64,000 nt of DNA from Haloarcula amylovorans (GTDB lineage: Archaea > Halobacteriota > Halobacteria > Halobacteriales > Haloarculaceae), in assembly GCF_004681185.1 (NCBI RefSeq), contig NZ_SRIF01000002.1, positions 475,827 through 539,826 on the forward strand, in the 5' to 3' direction. Made by a program: the position numbers and the translations under genes. Position 1 is the first letter of the stretch; every line of letters starts with the position of its first letter. The notes under the pieces are model-generated. The model searched no databases. It was not told the DNA's origin and saw only the letters and a program-made list of their open reading frames with translations. Of the stretch, positions 53,419 through 62,294 are shown one piece after another.

Positions 53419-55035
53419 ATGCGGGCTAGTGACACGGACGCGCTCGTCTCGGAGCGCTCGACGGTATACGCACCACACGGCGTCGTGGCGACGAGTCAAC
53501 CCCTCGCGGCCGAAGCCGGTCTCGACACCCTGCGCGCGGGTGGTAACGCCTTCGACGCAGCGGTGGCGACGGCCGCCGCCCTCGCCGTCGTTGAACCGGT
53601 AAACACGGGACTCGGCGGCGACGCCTTCGCTTGTTTCCGAACCGCCGACGGCGAGGTCGGTGGGATGCGAAGCTGTGGGTTCACCCCGGCCGAGGCGACC
53701 CGCGACCGGGTTCGCGCGCTCGCGGCCGAACGCCAGGGCGTCTCGCCGCAGAACGCGTCGATGCCGTTTCGCGGGCCGCTTGCGGTGACCGTCCCAGGTG
53801 CGGCCAAGGGATGGGAGCTCACCGTCGAAGAATTCGGGACGATGTCGCTGGCGGACGTGTTGCAACCTGCGATCGGTTACGCGACAGAGGGCTTTCCGGT
53901 CACGGAAGTGATCGCCGACGACTGGCAGGCGGCGAGCGACCAGTTCGTCGACGAGAACGGTCGCGAGCAGTTCCTCAAAGACGGACGCGCCCCGCGTGCC
54001 GGCGAGGAGATGCGACTCGAAACCCTCGGCCGGTCGCTGCAGCGCATCGCCAATCACGGCGCGGAAGCCGTCTACGAGGGCGAAATCGGGCAAGCCATCG
54101 CCGAGACGGTCCAGTCCCACGGCGGCTTGCTGACGACCGACGACCTCGCTGCCTTCGAACCGGAACTAGTCGATCCGGTGAGCACGACCTACCGCGGCGC
54201 GGAAGTGTTCGAACTCCCGCCGAACAATCAGGGCCTCGTCGCGCTCGAAGCGCTCAACCTCGCCGAGGAGGTCGACGCGGGGAGCCGTCGGTACGACGCC
54301 GCCGAGCGCGTCCACTACTTCGCGGAGGCACTCAAACTCGCCTTCCGTGACGGCCACCACTACATCACCGATCCGGCGTTCGAGGAAATCCCCCCACTGG
54401 CGTCGAAGTCCTACGCCGCGGAGCGAGCCGAACACATCGGCGAGACGGCGCTCACAGACGTGCCGCTCGGCGTCCCGCAAGCGGAACACGCCGATACGGT
54501 CTTACTCACCACCGCGGACGCCGAAGGGAACGTCGTGACGTTCATCAACTCCCGGTACAAGCAGTTCGGCAGCGGACTCGTCGCCGGCGACACCGGAATC
54601 GCGCTCCAGAACCGCGGCGGCTCCTTCTCGCTTTCCCCCGACGATCCGAACTGTATCGCGCCGCGAAAACGACCGTTTCACACTCTCATCCCCGCGATCG
54701 CGCGACTGGGCGACGACGACTGGCTCGGCTTCGGCGTCATGGGCGGCTTCATGCAACCGCAGGGTCACCTCCAACTGCTCTCGAACCTCTTAGACTACGA
54801 CCACTCGCTGCAGGCCGCCGTCGAACAGCCGCGGTGGCGCTATAAGGCCAACGGCCGCCTCGCACTCGAAGAGGGCCTCGCTGGCCGAGTCGGCTCGAAG
54901 CTCTCCCGTCTGGGACACGACGTCGAAGTCCTCCCGTTCGGCGCGTTCGGCGGCGGCCAACTGGCTCGGTACGACGATGGGACGCTCTCGGCGGCGACCG
55001 ACCCTCGAAAGGACGGGAACGCCGTCGGATTCTGA
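53419..55035 (+). CDS. ggt: Gamma-glutamyltransferase family protein
   Basis: A 538-residue Ntn-hydrolase precursor. The N-terminal half has GVVATSQPLAAEAGLDTLRA, GGNAFDAAVATAAALAVVEP and NTGLGGDAF; the maturation site is at HADTVLLTTADAEGN, where Thr of about residue 360 would become the nucleophile after self-cleavage; GGSFSLSPDDPN and RPFHTLIP follow as usual. The enzyme hydrolyses or transfers gamma-glutamyl groups; haloarchaea use gamma-glutamylcysteine as a thiol, a possible substrate. No signal peptide is seen. I use ATG 53419; a GTG at 53365 would add 18 residues of doubtful quality. Confidence 0.9.
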   Translation: MRASDTDALVSERSTVYAPHGVVATSQPLAAEAGLDTLRAGGNAFDAAVATAAALAVVEPVNTGLGGDAFACFRTADGEVGGMRSCGFTPAEATRDRVRALAAERQGVSPQNASMPFRGPLAVTVPGAAKGWELTVEEFGTMSLADVLQPAIGYATEGFPVTEVIADDWQAASDQFVDENGREQFLKDGRAPRAGEEMRLETLGRSLQRIANHGAEAVYEGEIGQAIAETVQSHGGLLTTDDLAAFEPELVDPVSTTYRGAEVFELPPNNQGLVALEALNLAEEVDAGSRRYDAAERVHYFAEALKLAFRDGHHYITDPAFEEIPPLASKSYAAERAEHIGETALTDVPLGVPQAEHADTVLLTTADAEGNVVTFINSRYKQFGSGLVAGDTGIALQNRGGSFSLSPDDPNCIAPRKRPFHTLIPAIARLGDDDWLGFGVMGGFMQPQGHLQLLSNLLDYDHSLQAAVEQPRWRYKANGRLALEEGLAGRVGSKLSRLGHDVEVLPFGAFGGGQLARYDDGTLSAATDPRKDGNAVGF

Positions 55036-55065
55036 GAAGCTAGTAATCTTACCGATAAGCACTCT

Positions 55066-55075
55066 TTTTTATATC
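55066..55075 (+). promoter_or_regulatory. TATA box for the halocyanin gene
   Basis: TTTTTTATAT ends 21 bases before the ATG at 55097, supporting that start over in-frame codons lying further upstream inside ggt. Confidence 0.5.
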
Positions 55076-55096
55076 TTCCGCTGGAATCCGCGCTGT

Positions 55097-55606
55097 ATGG
55101 CGAGATATCGGAGTAGACGGCGTTTCGTTCGTCGCATCGCGGCCGTGTCGAGTGTCGGACTCCTCGCCGGCTGTGGCGGGCCGGGCGACGGATCCAGTGG
55201 CGACGGCGATAGTGACGAATCCGGCGGGTCAGAGCAGACGACATCGGCCGGGAGCGAGGTCTCAGAGTACCTCAGCGACACGGAGAACTTCGACGGCAAC
55301 CTCACGGTGAAGACGTCGTCGGACGCCGTGACCGTTCAAGTGGGCGTCGAGGGAAACAACGGTACGAACGCGTACGACCCGCCCGCGATTAAGATCACGA
55401 CCGGGACGGCGGTCACCTGGGAGTGGACCGACAACGGCGGTACGCACAACGTCGTCTCGGAAGGGGACGGGCCGTTGGATTCTGGATCGGCAGTCGCCGA
55501 AGCGGGCACCACCTACGAACACACCTTCGAGGATAGCGGGACGTACCTCTACTACTGTGTTCCCCACAAATCGCTCGGGATGAAAGGGGCAGTCGTCGTC
55601 GAGTAA
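55097..55606 (+). CDS. Halocyanin-type blue copper protein (lipoprotein)
   Basis: A 169-residue secreted protein. RRRFVRRIAAVSSVGLLAGC is a twin-arginine lipoprotein signal with its lipobox cysteine, followed by a Gly/Ser/Asp-rich linker. The C-terminal 90 residues form a cupredoxin domain: WEWTDNGGTHNVVSEG provides the first histidine ligand and YYCVPHKSLGMKGAVVV the Cys, His and Met ligands in the plastocyanin spacing. It would carry single electrons at the outer membrane face. Its relation to the redox genes nearby is open. Confidence 0.92.
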   Translation: MARYRSRRRFVRRIAAVSSVGLLAGCGGPGDGSSGDGDSDESGGSEQTTSAGSEVSEYLSDTENFDGNLTVKTSSDAVTVQVGVEGNNGTNAYDPPAIKITTGTAVTWEWTDNGGTHNVVSEGDGPLDSGSAVAEAGTTYEHTFEDSGTYLYYCVPHKSLGMKGAVVVE

Positions 55607-55960
55607 GCCACGACGCTTGTTCACTCTCAGAGAACGCACCTCGAACGGGCTCAGGCGTGACCGAATATCTAGGTAATATTTATGAAATATTCAGCGAAGC
55701 GGCTGATAGCATACGATACCAAGGGTACTCTTGTTATTTCTATTCCGCCGCACTGAAATCCTACCGAAGCGGGCTTCGTTCGTACGTTCGGCACAGCACT
55801 AGTTCGATCAGTTACCCGAGAGCGTCGTTCACTCCCATCAAACACCGTTTAGCCGGTCGAGCGCCCGGTTGGGCCACGCTCTCGTTGCGGATAATGGCCG
55901 TACATGTGTTATGCAATTCGACTCCGGATAAATTCTTAAAAGCGCGATAGCGGTCTTCTA
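55607..55960. other. Intergenic region between halocyanin and iclR
   Basis: About 350 bases at the convergent ends of two genes. A 97-codon open frame on the plus strand does not resemble a protein. There is a TAATATTTATG stretch near 55674-55684 but no gene follows it. Confidence 0.4.
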
Positions 55961-56725
55961 TCACCCGTATCTGATGTTTATCTCCAGTTCGTTCACCGCT
56001 CCAAGTAAGAGATTCGGCAACTGCGATTCCAGTTTCTCCCCCGTGAGTCGGTTCGCCGGTCCTGAGACGACAAGCGCACCGTAGACGCCGTGTTCGCCCT
56101 TCTTTATCGGCGTACTGACCGCGTGAAGTCCCATCACAGACTCTTCGCGGTTGAAGGCGTACCCCCGCTCGCGGATTCGTTCAATCTCATCGAACAGGTC
56201 TGCTTCATCCGTGATCGTATGTTCCGTTGCTGCTGGAAGACCGTGTTTGTCCACGATCTCCCGAATTCGACCGTCGGTCAGACACGACAGCATTGCTTTC
56301 CCGCCCGCTATCTGGTGGAGATGGGCTCGCTCGCCAATGCGGACGGGCGGTTCGATGTGGTGTTCGCCTCTGGCACCGCAGATGTAGTACGCCATCCCGT
56401 TTTCTTCGACCTGGGCCCAGACGCGTTCGCCAGTCTCCTCGGCGAGTTGCTCGGCCTTCGCACACATCGGTTCGTACTCGTATTGGTTCCTGACGGGGAT
56501 TCCGTGACGGAGAAATTCCAGACCGAGACGATACCGGCCGTCGTCGTTGACGACGAACCCTCGGCTTTCGAGCGTCGCCAGATGCGCGTGCACGGCCCCC
56601 TTCGAGAGGCCCGTCACCTCGGCCAGCTCAGTGACGCCGGCCGTCGACCGGTCGTGGAGCGCCTCGATCAGGTCGAGTAAGCGTTCGTCCGAGAGAATCG
56701 TTTTCGTTCCGTTCTCACTTTCCAT
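55961..56725 (-). CDS. IclR-family transcriptional regulator
   Basis: A 254-residue IclR protein: HTH with VTGLSKGAVHAHLATLESRG (about 42-61), YRLGLEFLRHGIPVRN linker, and the effector domain with ERVWAQVEENGMAYYICGA, IAGGKAMLSC and GYAFNREESVMGLHAVSTPI. It lies 86 bases downstream of the frdB-like gene on the same strand, so it could be in that operon or have its own promoter (ATATTTATCA on the minus strand near 56747-56756). It is the natural candidate to control the adjacent FrdAB, lyase and UxaA/Ldh genes; its ligand is unknown. Confidence 0.93.
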   Translation of the reverse strand: MESENGTKTILSDERLLDLIEALHDRSTAGVTELAEVTGLSKGAVHAHLATLESRGFVVNDDGRYRLGLEFLRHGIPVRNQYEYEPMCAKAEQLAEETGERVWAQVEENGMAYYICGARGEHHIEPPVRIGERAHLHQIAGGKAMLSCLTDGRIREIVDKHGLPAATEHTITDEADLFDEIERIRERGYAFNREESVMGLHAVSTPIKKGEHGVYGALVVSGPANRLTGEKLESQLPNLLLGAVNELEINIRYG

Positions 56726-56811
56726 GTCACTCGATACCGTTCCCTATGATAAATATCTTGTTCACTGTCAGCAAACGTGGGCCTCGAACGGGCGGCAAAA
56801 ACCGGGACGTC

Positions 56812-57549
56812 TCAGTCGCTACTCGGGAACAGCGCGTCCTTCACGCCGTGCTTGATCGCCTCTCGTTTGAGATACTGTATCCCCTCAGAGATGGGGATGT
56901 CCTTCGGGCAGACGTTCGAGCAGTTCCCCTGGGTGTGACAGCCCCAGACGCCGTCTTGCTCCTGAAGCCGGTCGAGTCGTTCCTCGGTCTTGTCGTCCCT
57001 GGAGTCCTCGATCAGCGTCAGCGCCTTGTTGATCGCTGCCGGGCCGAGATACGTCTCCCCGGCGACGCTACAGCCGGAGAAGCAGGCTCCACAGCCGATG
57101 CAGTCCGTCCGTGGCGCGATGCGCTGTCGCTCCGTCGAATCGGGGTCGATTATCGCCGTGTCCGTCGTCTCGTCGAGCGTCTCGGACTCGAAGGAGGGGT
57201 CGATCTCGACGAACTTCTCGAAGAAGTCGTCCATGTCGACGGTGAGGTCCTTGATGACCGGTAGGTTGTACAGCGGGCGAACGCGGATGTCGTCGGGGTC
57301 GTCGAGGTCGGAGACCGCGGTCTGACACGCGAGACGCGCCTCCCCGTTGATCTCCATCCCGCAACTTCCGCAGACGCCCTGCCGACAGGAGAACCGAAAG
57401 GAGAGGTTCTCCTTTTGCTCCTCCTGGATGTGAAACAGCGTGTCCAGCACCGAAGTGGCCTCCGAGACTGGGACCTCGTAGTTTTCGAACGTCGGTTCGT
57501 CGTCTATCTCCGGGTCGTACCGGTGAACGGTTACGTTGCTCGTAGTCAT
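56812..57549 (-). CDS. Fumarate reductase/succinate dehydrogenase iron-sulfur subunit
   Basis: A 245-residue protein with an N-terminal plant-type ferredoxin domain (CRQGVCGSCGMEINGEARLA plus a further cysteine in CQTAV) binding 2Fe-2S, and a C-terminal alpha-helical ferredoxin domain with CIGCGACFSGC and CHTQGNCSNVCPKDI ligating two further clusters. It passes electrons to or from the flavin subunit encoded just upstream (25-base gap). No gene for a membrane anchor (subunit C or D) is adjacent, unlike the usual haloarchaeal sdhCDBA order, so the complex may be soluble or use another partner. Confidence 0.92.
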   Translation of the reverse strand: MTTSNVTVHRYDPEIDDEPTFENYEVPVSEATSVLDTLFHIQEEQKENLSFRFSCRQGVCGSCGMEINGEARLACQTAVSDLDDPDDIRVRPLYNLPVIKDLTVDMDDFFEKFVEIDPSFESETLDETTDTAIIDPDSTERQRIAPRTDCIGCGACFSGCSVAGETYLGPAAINKALTLIEDSRDDKTEERLDRLQEQDGVWGCHTQGNCSNVCPKDIPISEGIQYLKREAIKHGVKDALFPSSD

Positions 57550-57574
57550 CGTCGAGTCCTGTGATCGGTCGCGT

Positions 57575-59332
57575 TCAGTCGTCGCCCTGTACCGCGTCGG
57601 TGTTCGGAATGGTCGGTTCGACCTCTACCTCGGAGGGGTGGATCCGCGTAAAGCGGACGTCCTCGCGCGTTGTCTCCATGCCGTCGTCACCCTGTTGGAC
57701 GTAGACGTTCGCTAGCCAGTTCTCGTCGTCGGGTTCGGGGAAGTCGTTGCGGTAGTGCGCGCCGCGGCTCTCCTCACGGAAGAGCGCGCTGCGGGCGACC
57801 ATCTCGGCGGCGACGATGAGGTTCCGAACGTCCATGACCTCGTTCCACGTCAGGTTGTATCGCTTGCTGCCCTCGACGGAGACGCGCTCCAGTCGTTCCT
57901 TGTACGATTCGATGCGGTCGATTCCCTCTTTGAGGTCCGATTCCTCGCGGACGACGCCGACACATTCCCACATCGTCGTCTCTAAGTCCTCTCTGAGGTC
58001 GTAGATGTCCTCGCCCTCCTCGCGCTCTAGAGGGGCGGTGACCCGGTCGATGATCCCGGTCACCTGCGAGTGAGAGATGTCACCGATCTCGTGGTCGTGG
58101 AACTCCTCGGCCATCGCCTCGCCGGCACACTTCCCGAGGACGGTCGAGTCGACGACGCCGTTCCCACCGAGGCGGTTCGCCCCGTGTGCGCCACCGGCGT
58201 CCTCGCCGGCCACGAACAGCCGCGGGATGTCGCTGTGACACTGCTCGTCGATGACGGCACCGCCCATGTGGTAGTGCGATGTCGGCGAAACCTCGACGCG
58301 GGTGTTCGAGAGGTCCTGCCCGACGTTTCGCGTCCGCTCGGTCATGCCGGGGAACTTCTCCTCGACGACATCCGCGCCGAGGTGGGTCGCATCGAGCCAG
58401 ACGCCGCCGTTCTCGGTCCCGCGGCCCGCCATTATCTCCTTGTAGCTCGCGATTGAGACCACGTCGCGACAGGACCGCTCCATCGTCTCCGGAGCGTACT
58501 CACGCAGGAAGCGCTCATCCTCGCCGTTGTAGAGGTGTGCGCCCTCGCCCCGGATGCCCTCCTCGATGACGCCGCCCGTGAGCTTCGTGTCCCCGGCGAG
58601 GAGACCGGTTGGGTGGAACTGCATCATCTCCATGTCCTGGAATCGGGCACCGCGCCGGTAGGCCATCGCCTGCCCGTCGGCCGACTTCTCCAGGGCGGGC
58701 GTCGAGATGTTGTACATCGTCGCGCCGGCTCCGGTCGCCAAGAGGGTCATCCGTGACGCCATCGCGGTGAACTCGCCTTTCCGCATGTCCAGCAACAGCG
58801 ACCCGGCCGCACCGGCCCCGGACTCGTCGGTCAGGATGTCGATCGCGCGCGTCTCTTCGAGGAACTCGATGTCGCGGGTGAGCAACTCGTCGCGCAGCTT
58901 GGTCATTATCTCGATGCCGGTGAGGTCGCCCTTGTGAACCGTCCTGTCGAAGGACTGTCCGGCGAAGGGTTTCTGGTGGATGTGGCCGTCCTCGTCGCGG
59001 TCGAAGAAGACGCCGAGTTCGTTCTCCAGTTTGTGGATTATCTTCGGCGCACCCTCGACGAGTTCGCGGGCAATCTCCTGATCGTTGAGGAACTTCCCGC
59101 CCTTGATCGTGTCTTCGTAGTGGCGGTCGATGGAGTCCTCGGGGTGCAACACGGCGTTGTACCCGCCTTGTACCATGCGCGTACAGCCGCTCTTGCCGGC
59201 CAGTTTCTTCACCACGACTGTGATGTCGGTGCCCTCAGGCGTGTTGTCGTCCGCGTACAGCGCCGCGAACATACCAGCACCTCCGGCACCGACGATTAAG
59301 ATATCTGTCTCTCGCTCCTCGTACGCTGCCAT
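57575..59332 (-). CDS. Fumarate reductase/succinate dehydrogenase-type flavoprotein subunit
   Basis: A 585-residue FAD protein: ILIVGAGGAGMFAALYADDN (Rossmann), HQKPFAGQSFDRTVHKGDLT in the capping region, SPTSHYHMGG and AGGAHGANRLGGNGVVDSTV in the substrate/FAD region, and SRGAHYRNDFP near the C-terminus. The segment SGCTRMVQGGYNA takes the place of the RSHTxAAQGG motif, so the histidine that normally holds FAD covalently is absent, as in L-aspartate oxidase or thiol-dependent fumarate reductases. The ATG at 59332 is preferred over one at 59356. It is transcribed divergently from the lyase gene at 59450. Confidence 0.9.
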   Translation of the reverse strand: MAAYEERETDILIVGAGGAGMFAALYADDNTPEGTDITVVVKKLAGKSGCTRMVQGGYNAVLHPEDSIDRHYEDTIKGGKFLNDQEIARELVEGAPKIIHKLENELGVFFDRDEDGHIHQKPFAGQSFDRTVHKGDLTGIEIMTKLRDELLTRDIEFLEETRAIDILTDESGAGAAGSLLLDMRKGEFTAMASRMTLLATGAGATMYNISTPALEKSADGQAMAYRRGARFQDMEMMQFHPTGLLAGDTKLTGGVIEEGIRGEGAHLYNGEDERFLREYAPETMERSCRDVVSIASYKEIMAGRGTENGGVWLDATHLGADVVEEKFPGMTERTRNVGQDLSNTRVEVSPTSHYHMGGAVIDEQCHSDIPRLFVAGEDAGGAHGANRLGGNGVVDSTVLGKCAGEAMAEEFHDHEIGDISHSQVTGIIDRVTAPLEREEGEDIYDLREDLETTMWECVGVVREESDLKEGIDRIESYKERLERVSVEGSKRYNLTWNEVMDVRNLIVAAEMVARSALFREESRGAHYRNDFPEPDDENWLANVYVQQGDDGMETTREDVRFTRIHPSEVEVEPTIPNTDAVQGDD

Positions 59333-59413
59333 GGCCGGAGTTACGTTCGTGCCCACTTTAGTCTATTGGGTAGTGTGAACAGGGGGGACGAATCCGCGTT
59401 CCGTGTGGGACCC

Positions 59414-59447
59414 ATATTTATATACCAATACCCCGAACCTCGGAGGT
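59414..59447 (+). promoter_or_regulatory. TATA box and Shine-Dalgarno site of the lyase gene
   Basis: ATATTTATATA at 59414-59424 and GGAGGTG at 59442-59448, the latter two bases before the ATG at 59450. A strong SD is not common in haloarchaea and supports this start over the longer open frame. Confidence 0.55.
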
Positions 59448-59449
59448 GT

Positions 59450-60952
59450 ATGACAGGAGATAACAGTATCTCGCGGGAGCGATTAGAAGCATCACCCGGG
59501 GAGATATACACGGAAACCATCGAAGAGCCAGTCTACGAGTTCAAACGCGAACACTACTTCGACCACCTTATCGAGACGAACAAGGCGTGGGTCCTGATGC
59601 TCGTCGAGACCGACCTCGTCCCCGAATCGGAGGGCGCGACACTTCTCGAAGCACTCGAAGACCTCCAAGAAGACGGTCCCGAGGCCCTCGGGGAGTACAA
59701 CCCGGACTACGAGTACTTCTACTCGCACATGGAGCAGGTGCTGATAGAGGAGTCGACCGAGGAGATCGCAGGCAACATCAACATTGGTCGGACCCGGCCG
59801 GAGCCCCTCGCACGCATGGAGACGCGCGAGCGACTCATCACCGTCCTCGACCAATTGAACGACCTCCGTGACACGTTGCTTGACATCGCCCAGCGCGAGG
59901 TCGAGACCGTCATGCCCCAGTGGACGCACTACCAGCACGCGCAAATTTCCACCGTCGGCCACTACGTCCTCGCCATCACGAGCGCGCTAGAACGGGATTT
60001 CGACCGGTTAGTCGACTCCTACGACACCGTCAACGAGTGTACACTCGGCTGTGGTGCCCTCGCGGGGGCGTCCTATCCGCTGGATCGTGAACTGGTCGCC
60101 GAACTACTGGGCTTCGACGGGTTCAAGAACAACACCATCGACTGCGTGGCCGGCGGCGACCATCACATGGAACCGGCCTCGGCGATGGCGAACATGATGA
60201 CGACGCTCAGCCGCTTCTGCCAGGACGTCTACACGTGGCACACGCGCGAGTTCGGGTTCGCCGAGATCGGCGACGAGTACGCCGGGTCCAGCAGCATGAT
60301 GCCACAGAAAAAGAACCCTTACCCCTTCGAGTACGTCCGCGCCCGGGCGGGCCACGTCACCGCGAAGGCCACCTCGGTCCAGGAGACGCTCCACAACACG
60401 AACTACCAAGACATCAAGGACGTCGAGGAGGACGCCGTCTATCCCCTTTTCGAGGCGTTCGACGAGACGAGTCGGTCGCTTCGCCTCCTACGAGGGACCA
60501 TCGAATCGACCACTTTCGACGCGGAGGCGATGATGCGGGAGGCCGAAGACGGATTCGCCTCCTGTACGGAACTAGCCTCACGAATTCACCGGAACACGGA
60601 CCTCTCCTATCGGACGGCTCACCGTATCGTCGGCGACATGGTACTCCGGGCGATCAACAGCGACATGACCGCCTCCGACGTCGGGAGCGACCTCGTCAAC
60701 GAATCCGCCGAAGAGGTCGTCGGCGAGCGACTGGATATCGACGACGAGTTCGTCCAGGCGGCGCTCGACCCCGAAGCGTTCGTCGAAGTCCACGACGGGC
60801 CGGGCGGCCCCGCACCGAAGGAGGTACGCCGGCGGATTCAGGACCAGCGTGCCACTGTCGACGAACACCGCGTGCGGGTCAACGACCTCCGTAAGAGCCT
60901 CGACTCGGCCGAAGAGATGCGCACACAGCGTCTCGAAGAACTCACGCAGTAA
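59450..60952 (+). CDS. Argininosuccinate lyase-family enzyme (fumarate-releasing lyase)
   Basis: A 500-residue member of the aspartase/fumarase superfamily, ArgH branch: NINIGRTRPEPLARM near 121-135, WTHYQHAQISTVGHYV (about 161-176), LGCGALAGASYPLDREL (about 201-217) and the signature SSSMMPQKKNPYPFEYVRAR with the catalytic serine loop. The family eliminates fumarate from an N- or O-substituted succinate. The setting beside FrdAB and away from arginine genes argues against a housekeeping ArgH and for a catabolic relative such as EDDS lyase-like enzymes, but the substrate is not visible. Start chosen by SD and TATA. Confidence 0.85.
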   Translation: MTGDNSISRERLEASPGEIYTETIEEPVYEFKREHYFDHLIETNKAWVLMLVETDLVPESEGATLLEALEDLQEDGPEALGEYNPDYEYFYSHMEQVLIEESTEEIAGNINIGRTRPEPLARMETRERLITVLDQLNDLRDTLLDIAQREVETVMPQWTHYQHAQISTVGHYVLAITSALERDFDRLVDSYDTVNECTLGCGALAGASYPLDRELVAELLGFDGFKNNTIDCVAGGDHHMEPASAMANMMTTLSRFCQDVYTWHTREFGFAEIGDEYAGSSSMMPQKKNPYPFEYVRARAGHVTAKATSVQETLHNTNYQDIKDVEEDAVYPLFEAFDETSRSLRLLRGTIESTTFDAEAMMREAEDGFASCTELASRIHRNTDLSYRTAHRIVGDMVLRAINSDMTASDVGSDLVNESAEEVVGERLDIDDEFVQAALDPEAFVEVHDGPGGPAPKEVRRRIQDQRATVDEHRVRVNDLRKSLDSAEEMRTQRLEELTQ

Positions 60953-60988
60953 CGCCTCACAGAACTCACTCTTTCGTCTGATTCGGTC

Positions 60989-61246
60989 TCAGTCGCGGAA
61001 ATGCCGGACGTAGAGGAGAATCGCGAACGTGACTACGAAGACGCCGAACCCGACTCTGAGTTCTGCGAGCACGTTCGGAATGAGTTCTCCCCCTTCCAGC
61101 ATGGTAATCACGAACGTCGTCAGCCCGCCGAACATTGCCGCTTCGAGCAACGATAGCCACGCGTGAATCAGACTGTTCGGAAACGGTGAGTCAGACCAGT
61201 CACCACTGGACAACTCGGTGTCTTCCTCCATCGAATCCGTTGACAT
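60989..61246 (-). CDS. Small two-helix membrane protein
   Basis: An 85-residue frame with an acidic N-terminal 25 residues and two hydrophobic segments (AAMFGGLTTFVITMLEGG and FGVFVVTFAILLYV) around a short loop. It lies 60 bases downstream of the TauE-like gene on the same strand and may share its transcript. I recognise no family; coding composition and topology support it as real. Confidence 0.55.
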   Translation of the reverse strand: MSTDSMEEDTELSSGDWSDSPFPNSLIHAWLSLLEAAMFGGLTTFVITMLEGGELIPNVLAELRVGFGVFVVTFAILLYVRHFRD

Positions 61247-61306
61247 GCGTGTCAGTGCGTGGTACGGGAACTAATAACTTGCCCACAGAGGCGAGAGCCC
61301 GCAGTG

Positions 61307-62074
61307 TTACAGGGACAACCCACTCATCAATAACCGAACGCCGATGACGGCGAGAAAGACCTTGATGGTCTGTTCGAACCGACGGTCGGGGATGTAGTCT
61401 CGAAATCGAACGCCGAGGACGACTCCCAGCCAGATGGGGATCGTGAGGAGTAGCCCAATGAGGAGTCCGCGAAGCCCGAGCAGTCTATCGCTGGCGAGTA
61501 TCCCGATACGGAGGAGGTGTGCGATGAGAAAGAGCGAGGAGACCCCGGCGACGAACTCCGTCGCTTCCTCTGCGACCTGAATGTACGTGTGGACCACCAG
61601 CGGCGGTCCCGGAACGCCGATGACACCACCGAGCAATCCGGCGAATATGCCACTTCCGACGCTCAGTCCGGTCTTCTCGGCGTAAGCTACGAGTTTGTCC
61701 TGACTTATCGCGAGGAACACCGCGATGTAGGCCGCCAAAATCAGGTACAGCACCTGCGAGGAGATGATGCTCAACAGGATGACGCCCAGAACGAGACCGA
61801 CGAACAGCGCGCTGATGAACGGGACCTGTGCTCTGAGGAATCGGTACGGGACGCCTTCCTCTTTCAGTACGATCACGTTCGACAGCAAGAACGGGACCGA
61901 GAGGATAATCGTCACCTCTTTCGCCGGGAACACTTGCACGAGCCCGGCGACGACGACTAACCCGACAGCGAACCCGACGGTGCCCTTGACGAACCCGCCG
62001 AGGAGGAGGACAGCGATTCCGTACGCTATGGTCTGCGGTGAGAACTGACTCACTCCGGGGAGTGGGGCGACCAT
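61307..62074 (-). CDS. TauE/SafE-family membrane transporter (sulfite/anion exporter-like)
   Basis: About 255 residues with eight hydrophobic segments and the duplicated TauE/SafE pattern: IAVLLLGGFVKGTVGFAVGL in the first half and GIFAGLLGGVIGVPGPPLVV in the second, the latter with the family's GxxGxPGP motif. Members export sulfite, sulfoacetate or other small organic anions. The gene is transcribed divergently from the SAF/UxaA pair, the place where sulfite exporters occur in sulfolactate- and cysteate-degradation clusters. ATG 62074 is chosen; an ATG at 62176 would add 34 hydrophilic residues. Confidence 0.88.
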   Translation of the reverse strand: MVAPLPGVSQFSPQTIAYGIAVLLLGGFVKGTVGFAVGLVVVAGLVQVFPAKEVTIILSVPFLLSNVIVLKEEGVPYRFLRAQVPFISALFVGLVLGVILLSIISSQVLYLILAAYIAVFLAISQDKLVAYAEKTGLSVGSGIFAGLLGGVIGVPGPPLVVHTYIQVAEEATEFVAGVSSLFLIAHLLRIGILASDRLLGLRGLLIGLLLTIPIWLGVVLGVRFRDYIPDRRFEQTIKVFLAVIGVRLLMSGLSL

Positions 62075-62201
62075 CTTGACCGGATTACAAGAGAGGTGTG
62101 TAAAAAGATTCCGTATAGAATCTGATAGGTGTAGCGAATTTCGGCGGTCGAACTCGACTTGTCCAGAGCATTCCATTCGGCGGCCGTACGTTGCTAGCGG
62201 G

Positions 62202-62217
62202 CCCTGGATATCCAGGG
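62202..62217. promoter_or_regulatory. Perfect 16-bp palindrome in the divergent promoter region
   Basis: CCCTGGATATCCAGGG lies about 40 bases upstream of the TATA of the SAF-domain gene and 128 bases from the TauE-like start. Its size and symmetry suit a dimeric regulator such as an IclR protein. Confidence 0.55.
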
Positions 62218-62256
62218 GGGACAGCCGACCGGTCCCTCGTGCTATCCGCTACCCAA

Positions 62257-62265
62257 AATTATATA
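62257..62265 (+). promoter_or_regulatory. TATA box of the SAF/UxaA operon
   Basis: AATTATATA, about 30-38 bases before the ATG at 62295, within a GC-rich surrounding. Confidence 0.5.
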
Positions 62266-62294
62266 GTCGAATCTCGTAGACGTATGAACGAGCC

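Noticed and set aside
59450..60952. Calling the lyase a housekeeping argininosuccinate lyase (argH)
   Set aside because: No arginine-biosynthesis gene (argG or others) is adjacent, and the neighbours are redox and hydroxyacid enzymes; only the family level is supported.
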